Source: Chitinivorax sp. PXF-14 (GTDB taxonomy: Bacteria; Pseudomonadota; Gammaproteobacteria; Burkholderiales; SCOH01). From it: a DNA stretch of 64,000 nucleotides. The notes beneath the pieces are model-generated. The model was given only the letters and a program-made list of their open reading frames with translations. It did no database searches and was not told the origin of the DNA. The translations under genes and the position numbers were made by a program. Where the stretch lies: contig NZ_JBFNXJ010000015.1 of assembly GCF_040812015.1 (NCBI RefSeq), forward strand, positions 1-64,000. The letters run 5' to 3'. Numbering within the stretch: the first letter of the stretch is position 1; each line of letters opens with the position of its first letter. Shown piece after piece: positions 55,341 through 61,549 of this stretch.

Positions 55341-56287
55341 AGTTGTTCGAGCAGTTCCTTCTGGGTCCAAAGCCGCAGCCGAAAGAATTGGGAGGCCAGT
55401 TCTTTCTGCACGTTGCCCTTGAAGCCACCCCAGGCCACGAAGAGACCCTGATCAGCATTGAACTTGGTCATGGCTCCCAGCAGTTTGTCCACCGGCTCGC
55501 GGCCAATCGGCGAGTCCTCAGACTTCACCTCCACGCACAGACGCGGCGCGGAAAACCCCAAGGGGCCAGAGCCTGCAAGGATGTCAGCACCGCCGTCTGC
55601 TCCCTCCGGGCTGCGATAGGTGGTGTAGCCCTGTGCTTTCAGGATGCCCTCAACCAGTCGGGTCAAGCCGTGCCCCTTGAAGCGAGCAGAAACCAGAGCG
55701 GCGATCTGGTCGCGTGCCAACTCGTCCAGGTCGGCATCTGCGGCCTCGACATCGGCGGTCGTTGCCGTCGCTGCCTTGGCAGGCGCTGCAAGCGTTTCTG
55801 CCTTCCAACCCTGGGCGCGCATGGCCGCGATGCGCTGCTCGGCGTTGTTGCGCTGGATACGGCAGATGGTGAGAAACGCCCCGAAGGAAAACAACAGGTC
55901 CTTGCCAAAGTGCGTGCGGGGGATGGCTTCGCCGATCCACTTCACAGCTCGCCAGTGGAAGAAGGGGTTCGGACCAGCCGTCTCGGCGTGGTAGTCCCCC
56001 GTGATCTCACCGATGTAGACCGCAGGCTGCGTCTTCAGGGGCAACACCACGAGGTCGCCCCTCTGCATCTCGTGGGTGAAGGGCCAGACCTGACTGACCC
56101 AATTCAGCACAGCCTTGGGCTTGGCCTCAGGGTAGCGCTGGGTCATTTCAGCGGTCAACTCGCCTCGCTGCTGCAGCTTGGACAGATCCAGGTTCAGCTC
56201 ATCCCAGGTCACATAGACCCTACCTTCCTGGATGAACTTCTGTTCGTATTCGCCGTGAGATCCCGCGCAAATCAACCAAATTGCCAT
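55340..56287 (-). pseudogene. Mrr-like restriction endonuclease, 3' truncated
   Basis: About 315 codons survive. The start MAIWLICAGSHGEYEQKFI at 56287 has AGGGAGG before it. The C-terminal Mrr_cat nuclease domain shows GADGGADILAGSG and LCVEVKSED, that is the D-x(n)-E-x-K PD-(D/E)XK core. Homology ends at LWTQKELLEQL; the frame then runs 60 codons into the AAA+ fragment in the wrong frame (to 55151). The nuclease core is complete, so activity is possible. Confidence 0.78.
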
Positions 56288-56350
56288 CTTTTCCTCCCTA
56301 ATTTCGCGCTTTCCTAGTCCTTGGCGCACGTCTGCGGACAAGTGCGGACG

Positions 56351-56379
56351 TTGACGGTACCGGCCCGGTAGCCTAGAAT
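56351..56379 (+). promoter_or_regulatory. Consensus sigma-70 promoter of a small RNA
   Basis: TTGACG and TAGAAT are exactly 17 bp apart. The spacer contains the palindrome TACCG-GCC-CGGTA, a possible operator. Transcription would start near 56386 and meet a terminator within 60 nt. Confidence 0.75.
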
Positions 56380-56385
56380 TTGTAG

Positions 56386-56442
56386 CAACACGGCCCCTCT
56401 CGGTGACTCTGCTTCGGCAGAGAAGCTGCTGAGGGGTTTTTT
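56386..56442 (+). ncRNA. Candidate small structured RNA beside the Abi/HEPN gene
   Basis: Predicted transcript of about 57 nt between promoter and terminator. Outer stem CCCCTC/GAGGGG (56394-56399 with 56431-56436) closes an internal loop and an inner stem CTCTGC-TTCG-GCAGAG (56407-56422) with a UUCG tetraloop. Six T residues follow. It is convergent with the Abi gene and ends 12 nt from its stop codon. No plus-strand gene precedes it that would need this terminator. Confidence 0.65.
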
Positions 56443-56453
56443 ATTGCCTGTGT

Positions 56454-57446
56454 TCACCAGTCTGCCTCCCACCCACCAGGGGCGCCCATGCCCGCCAGGT
56501 TCAGGCCGAGGTGAGAGAGATCGGGGAAGGCGAGCAGATGCGCTTTCATCCGATCAGGCCAGCTCGACCGAGGATTGACCACGCCCAGCAGATGTCGGGT
56601 GATCTTCAAGAGCAAGAAGCAGCGTGCCCGCGCGTGCGCATCGGTCTCAAACGATGTGGCCCAAGCCTGCTCTGCAGACGACGGCAGCTTCGGCTGATCG
56701 ACGATGTTCCGATTCCAGAGACGGCTGTGGTGCGCACAGACATTGCGCAGATAATTCAGGCTTCGCAGCCAAGTCGCGAACACCCGGCCGTTGCTCACGC
56801 CGTACTGGCTGGCAATCGCGTCTTGCTCGGCCTCGCGAAGGCCGTTGAACAGCGTCGAAAGCGTGCCGAAGTCCCACACCTCGCAGGCCACCCAGATCGC
56901 CAGTGGTAGGCCATATTTCGTCCGGTTGTGCCGAACGAATTCTTCCCTGGATCGGCCGATCAACTGGGCATGCTTGCCCAGCCACTCGTGGTGCCGGGTG
57001 ACGCCGGAATCCTTGTCCAACTTGACGCTGAACTCGTCGTGGAAGAGCTCGGGCTTGAGGTAGGCAAAGCGGTCAAGTTGCCCAAGGGTGTGGGACACGT
57101 CCACGCGCAGCGCGACTTCGATGCGTTCCAGCGCGTCCATGACCAGCAGCCGAAGCTGCTTGTCAAACACGTACAGGTCCACCGCATTCTGGAAGGTGGT
57201 CCCAGCCCGGAAGGCATCGAGTGCGATGCGCTCTTCGCGAACCTTCTTCGGCTTGCGACCGTGCTCATCGAGCAGGCATAAAGGCTCGCTGCGCTCGCGA
57301 AACGCGAACCAGTAGCCGCTGAGGCGGTAGTAGCCAATGCGCTCCAGGTAGTCCAGCGCCCGAGCTCGGTCGGTGACGACCATGCCCCGGCCGATCAACT
57401 GGTCCAGTTGATCGGCATAGCTCTTCCAGGGTTTGGGATAGCTCAC
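56454..57446 (-). CDS. Abi_2 (AbiD/AbiF-like) HEPN-domain abortive infection protein
   Basis: A 330-aa protein of the Abi_2 family: LERIGYYRLSGYWFAFR near residue 34, VFDKQLRLLVMDALERIEVALR and the HEPN RNase motif RNVCAH at residues 234-239 (R-x4-H). Family members are abortive-infection effectors that act on RNA. The gene starts 21 nt after hsdM and is probably in the same transcript. A candidate small RNA lies immediately beyond its 3' end on the other strand. Confidence 0.88.
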   Translation of the reverse strand: MSYPKPWKSYADQLDQLIGRGMVVTDRARALDYLERIGYYRLSGYWFAFRERSEPLCLLDEHGRKPKKVREERIALDAFRAGTTFQNAVDLYVFDKQLRLLVMDALERIEVALRVDVSHTLGQLDRFAYLKPELFHDEFSVKLDKDSGVTRHHEWLGKHAQLIGRSREEFVRHNRTKYGLPLAIWVACEVWDFGTLSTLFNGLREAEQDAIASQYGVSNGRVFATWLRSLNYLRNVCAHHSRLWNRNIVDQPKLPSSAEQAWATSFETDAHARARCFLLLKITRHLLGVVNPRSSWPDRMKAHLLAFPDLSHLGLNLAGMGAPGGWEADW

Positions 57447-57467
57447 GCGGTCGGCCTTTCCGGGGAG

Positions 57468-59075
57468 TCAGGGCAGCAATGGCAGCCCCAGCTCCTTGAG
57501 GAACTCGTTGTGCTGCTGTGTGGCGGTCTTGATCTTCTGATCCAAGGTGACCAACTCCGCATGCACCTTCGCCAAATCGATCTCTTCTTCGTCCTCCGCA
57601 GTGCTCACGTAGCGCGAGATGTTCAGGTTGAAATCGTTCTTCTCGATTTCTTCCATACTTACCCGACGCGAGTAGCGCTGCTCTTCCTTGCGGAACTGGT
57701 AGGTGCCGATGATCTTGTTGATGTGCTCAGGCTGGAGCACGTTCTGCCGCTTGGCCTTGTCGTACTCCTCGGCGGCATTGATGAACAGCACGTCGTCCGG
57801 CTTCTTGCACTTCTTCAGCACCAGGATGCAGACCGGGATACCCGTGGAGAAGAACAGGTTGGCGGGCAGGCCAATCACCGTGTCGATGTGTCCGTCCTTG
57901 ATCAGCTTGGTGCGGATGCGGGCCTCGGCGCCACCCCGGAACAATACCCCGTGCGGCAGGATGATGGCCATCACGCCGTCCTGCTTCAAGAAGTGGAAGC
58001 CATGCAGCAGGAACGCGAAGTCCGCTGCCGACTTGGGCGCCAGACCATAGTTCTTGAAGCGCATGTCTTCGCTTAGCGATTCCGAGGGCTCCCAGCGGTA
58101 GCTGAACGGTGGGTTGGCCACCACCGCATCAAACTTTGGAATCTTGGCCGGATTGGTCTCGCGCAGGGCATCCCATTCATTGAGCAGGGTGTCGCCGTGA
58201 AAGATGTCGAACTCCGAATCCTTCACCCCGTGCAGCAGCATGTTCATGCGCGCCAGGTTGTAGGTGGTGATGTTCTTCTCCTGCCCATGAATCTTGCCGA
58301 TGCCATGCGGCCCCATGCGGTGGCGCACGTTCAGCAGCAGCGAGCCCGAGCCGCAAGCAAAGTCGAGCACGCTGTCCAGATGCGAGCGCTGGCCCGTCGC
58401 AGGCTCTTGCCCGTCCAGCGTGACGATGGCCGACAGGATGGTAGAGATGGGTTGTGGGGTGTAGAACTCGCCCGCCTTCTTGCCCGAGCCTGCTGCGAAC
58501 TGGCCGATCAGGTACTCATAGGCATCGCCCAGCGTGTCGCTGTCGGTCGAGAACTGGCGCAGGCCCTTGGCGATTTCGGCAATGATCTTGCACAGACGCG
58601 CATTGCGTTCTTTAAGCGTCTTCCCCAGCTTTTCGGAGGCGAGGTTGATTTCCGAAAACAAACCTTTGAATGTGCTAGCAAAGGACTCCGTTTCGATGTG
58701 TTTAAAGCCCGATTGCAGCGTTGTGAGCAGATCATCATCTTGAATCCGAGCCATCTCCACAATGTTGTCCCAAAGATAGGGCGGCTCAATCACGTAATGC
58801 ACTTTGCGGCGCATCTGCTTCTCAAACTCAGGCACATCGGCCGCGTTGTCGGCGTACCAAAACGACAGCGGGCTCAGCCGATCTTCTGGGAGCAGTTTCG
58901 GATATTCACTCCCCAGTTCCTTTTTCGCTGCGGTTTCATAGTTATCCGAAAGATAACGGAGAAACAGAAAAGCCAGCATGTAGTCGCGGAAGTCATCCGC
59001 GTTCATGGCGCCGCGCAGTTGGTCGGCAATTGCCCAGAGGGTCTTGCCCAGTTTTTGTTTTTCGAGATCGGTCAT
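57468..59075 (-). CDS. hsdM: Type I restriction-modification methyltransferase subunit
   Basis: A 535-aa N6-adenine methyltransferase subunit. N-terminal helical domain (LWAIADQLRGAMNADDFRDY), SAM motif I VLDFACGSGSLLLN and catalytic NPPF in VVANPPFSYRW. Overlaps the PrrC-like gene by 4 nt. Order in this operon is hsdR-hsdS-ATPase-hsdM. Confidence 0.95.
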   Translation of the reverse strand: MTDLEKQKLGKTLWAIADQLRGAMNADDFRDYMLAFLFLRYLSDNYETAAKKELGSEYPKLLPEDRLSPLSFWYADNAADVPEFEKQMRRKVHYVIEPPYLWDNIVEMARIQDDDLLTTLQSGFKHIETESFASTFKGLFSEINLASEKLGKTLKERNARLCKIIAEIAKGLRQFSTDSDTLGDAYEYLIGQFAAGSGKKAGEFYTPQPISTILSAIVTLDGQEPATGQRSHLDSVLDFACGSGSLLLNVRHRMGPHGIGKIHGQEKNITTYNLARMNMLLHGVKDSEFDIFHGDTLLNEWDALRETNPAKIPKFDAVVANPPFSYRWEPSESLSEDMRFKNYGLAPKSAADFAFLLHGFHFLKQDGVMAIILPHGVLFRGGAEARIRTKLIKDGHIDTVIGLPANLFFSTGIPVCILVLKKCKKPDDVLFINAAEEYDKAKRQNVLQPEHINKIIGTYQFRKEEQRYSRRVSMEEIEKNDFNLNISRYVSTAEDEEEIDLAKVHAELVTLDQKIKTATQQHNEFLKELGLPLLP

Positions 59076-60256
59076 GGGTTACCTACTGGCCCAGCAGCCG
59101 GTGCAGGCTGGGGGAGCAAATCGGGGTTAAACGGGTAGCGATTAAGGAAGCCATCCAGAATCGTCTTGAAGTGCTCCTTGTTCTCGTCCCCCATTGGCAC
59201 GGGCTCGAACAAGGAATAGTCGCCGTGGCTCAGGATGTTGATAAGCCGCGCATGCAGCACGCCTTCCGGGTCGTCAGCATCGTCAGTCGGGATGCAGGCC
59301 GAGAACTTCGAGAAGCCATGAAAGCTCGCAGACTTCTCCAGCACCGAACGCAGCATGTTGAAGTGGTAGGTGTACAGCTCGCCCGACTGGGCCGCCTGGT
59401 ACAGGTCCGTCAGCACCGCCACGTGGTGGAAAAATGGAGTCGCCCCGGTATAGGCCAGGGCGTATGAGCCATCCGTTTTGGATCGCGATAAGAAGTGGGC
59501 CGACACCTTCTTTGAAGTGCGCACACCCAGCTCGTTGTGCATCACATTGAAGAACAGGGGATGGTGCGACGAGATCACTACCTTCAGCGGGTTGTCCGCC
59601 TTGTTCAACAACTGCACCAAGTGGTTACCCACCGAGATGGCATTGTGCTCATCGAGCGATGAAATCGGGTCGTCGATGTAGACGTATTTCACCCAGCGGT
59701 AGGACTCGATCTCCGGGTCCATCGCCAGCCGCATGACGGCGAGGAAGAAGCACCATACGAAGAGGTTCTCTTCGCCGCGCGACACCTTGATGTTGTCGAT
59801 GACCTCCCCGTTCACCATGCGCGAGAACCGCACCGCCCATTCCTGGGTGTCGATACGGAAATCAAAGTCCGCGTAACGCTGTAGCAATGGCCGGATTCGG
59901 TTGTCCATCTCCAGTTCCGCCAAACCGGCGAAGAAGCGCGAATCAGCGTTCAGCGTCAGCCTGCGGTCGCTGTCACCCTCTAGGTCGTTGTCCCAGTGGA
60001 AGAGGTCTTCGGTGAAGGCGTTGAAGTAAAGCGTATCACCTACGGTCTCTGTGATTGTCAGGGGCTGCCCCACATGATCACCGACTGAAAGGGGACGCTG
60101 GATCGTCTTTTTGCCTGCATCCTTGAAAGCCATCGACAGCCGTGTTTTGCCAGTGCCGTTGTAGGCATACAGGACGATGGTTTTCTTGTTCTCCAGTTCT
60201 GTGCGCAGATGGGTGACTAGCGCTGGCAGATCGGCGAAAGTCTGCCCCGGTTTCAT
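59072..60256 (-). CDS. ABC-class ATPase, PrrC-like candidate anticodon nuclease
   Basis: A 394-aa protein inside the type I operon, overlapping both neighbours by 4 nt. Walker A AYNGTGKT (31-38), ABC signature SRGEE (159-163), Walker B YVYIDDP (191-197), D-loop SSLDEHN (199-205), H-loop SSHHP (229-233). The C-terminal part has R303-x3-E307 and His344 in ILSHGD, an arrangement like the R-x3-E...H nuclease triad of PrrC, which also has about 396 aa and sits in a type I operon. It may cut tRNA when restriction is inhibited. Without a structural check it could also be another AAA-type regulator. Confidence 0.7.
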   Translation of the reverse strand: MKPGQTFADLPALVTHLRTELENKKTIVLYAYNGTGKTRLSMAFKDAGKKTIQRPLSVGDHVGQPLTITETVGDTLYFNAFTEDLFHWDNDLEGDSDRRLTLNADSRFFAGLAELEMDNRIRPLLQRYADFDFRIDTQEWAVRFSRMVNGEVIDNIKVSRGEENLFVWCFFLAVMRLAMDPEIESYRWVKYVYIDDPISSLDEHNAISVGNHLVQLLNKADNPLKVVISSHHPLFFNVMHNELGVRTSKKVSAHFLSRSKTDGSYALAYTGATPFFHHVAVLTDLYQAAQSGELYTYHFNMLRSVLEKSASFHGFSKFSACIPTDDADDPEGVLHARLINILSHGDYSLFEPVPMGDENKEHFKTILDGFLNRYPFNPDLLPQPAPAAGPVGNP

Positions 60257-61536
60257 TCCTGTACCTCTTCAAGCGCTGGGAATAGCTGTTGCACTAAGCC
60301 CTTCTTGTGGGCTCTGAGCGCATCGACTCTTTTCGCCTGTGCGGTAATTCGCAAGTCGAGAGAAGCCAGACAATCGGCAATCATCTTTTGCTCAGGCAAT
60401 GTTGGCAGAGCTAGTTTCATGTCAACAAAAAACGGAAGCCCTATGGTTTTGATGGTGCTTCCGGTGGCAACCCTCTCGAATAGCGGCTTCTTATGTTGTA
60501 GCGAGTAATAAAGGAACCAGTTGTAAAGCCTGTCCGGCTTGCAGGTCCACACGATGAAGTGCTGACTCACCGCCATATCTGAACCCATGACGGCGCTCTT
60601 TCCAACGCCTGCGTCTCGACTCAGGAGCACTGACCCCGCCGGATGCAAGACAGCGGATGAGTTTTCAATGCCAGCAGCTGAAATTTCCGTTTCCGTTTCC
60701 TCAATGAGGCCAGCATCGAGGCGCTTGGAATCGGCGAGTGACACCCACTTGATGCCGCCGCCATAGTATTCAGGGTGTGCTTTGCTCGGTGTATGTCCTG
60801 AGCCGCGCTTTGCCAAGTCCTCCAGGCGGTTTTCTTTCCAATCCTTTGCATTTCGAAATTCGGGGAATCGTAAGCGCGGAACGGTCTCATCCTCAACAGG
60901 CATGAGACTTTTCATCAAGCCTTGCTTTTGTGCCTTGAGGGTTTCGAGCTTCTGGCTTTCTGCTGCGATAAGTTCATCAAGGGACGACAGGCAATCAGAG
61001 ATCTTCTGTTCTTCCTTTGGTGTGGAGACGGGGACTGGCAAGCCCATAAAGGCATCGCTTGTGATACTTATGCGGTCATGTCTTGCCCCGGTACTTGACG
61101 CCTGGCGCATGTAATGATGCCAATGCGTTGATTTAAAATAATGGGCAAAGAAATCGTTGTTAGGGTTATTAAACCGAAAGACTGTGTATAGGGGCGACAT
61201 GACGCCGACGCCAATATTGTTTTTGGAAATTGGTCCGACTGGCGCGTTCGCGGAAATGCGCGGGTTATAAACATAATCCCCTTTTTCCACAATGTAATAA
61301 CCGTCAAGATTTCCCTGATTGGCAATGTCCTTCTCGAAGTAGTCACGCTGATCCATCACGCCAAACTCTGCGGAATTGGTCAGTACGCGTACGTGCTCGA
61401 CCACAGTATTTTTGACAGTGCGGCGCTTTGCTAACGTGCCCATAGGCTCTAACTTCCATACGGCAGCATCCCGGAACTCCGGAAACCTTAGCTTGGGCAC
61501 CAGTGCCGACTTTGCTTTATTGTTGACTTCGCTCAT
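60253..61536 (-). CDS. hsdS: Type I restriction-modification specificity subunit
   Basis: A 427-aa DNA-specificity subunit with two target-recognition domains, each ending in a conserved coiled spacer: CLSSLDELIAAESQKLETLK near the middle and CLASLDLRITAQAKRVDALR at the end. Start at 61536 (MSEVNNK) is preferred; upstream ATGs at 61560 and 61566 would overlap hsdR by 11-17 nt. The recognition sequence cannot be inferred. Confidence 0.92.
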   Translation of the reverse strand: MSEVNNKAKSALVPKLRFPEFRDAAVWKLEPMGTLAKRRTVKNTVVEHVRVLTNSAEFGVMDQRDYFEKDIANQGNLDGYYIVEKGDYVYNPRISANAPVGPISKNNIGVGVMSPLYTVFRFNNPNNDFFAHYFKSTHWHHYMRQASSTGARHDRISITSDAFMGLPVPVSTPKEEQKISDCLSSLDELIAAESQKLETLKAQKQGLMKSLMPVEDETVPRLRFPEFRNAKDWKENRLEDLAKRGSGHTPSKAHPEYYGGGIKWVSLADSKRLDAGLIEETETEISAAGIENSSAVLHPAGSVLLSRDAGVGKSAVMGSDMAVSQHFIVWTCKPDRLYNWFLYYSLQHKKPLFERVATGSTIKTIGLPFFVDMKLALPTLPEQKMIADCLASLDLRITAQAKRVDALRAHKKGLVQQLFPALEEVQE

Positions 61537-61549
61537 CGCGCTTTCGCCT

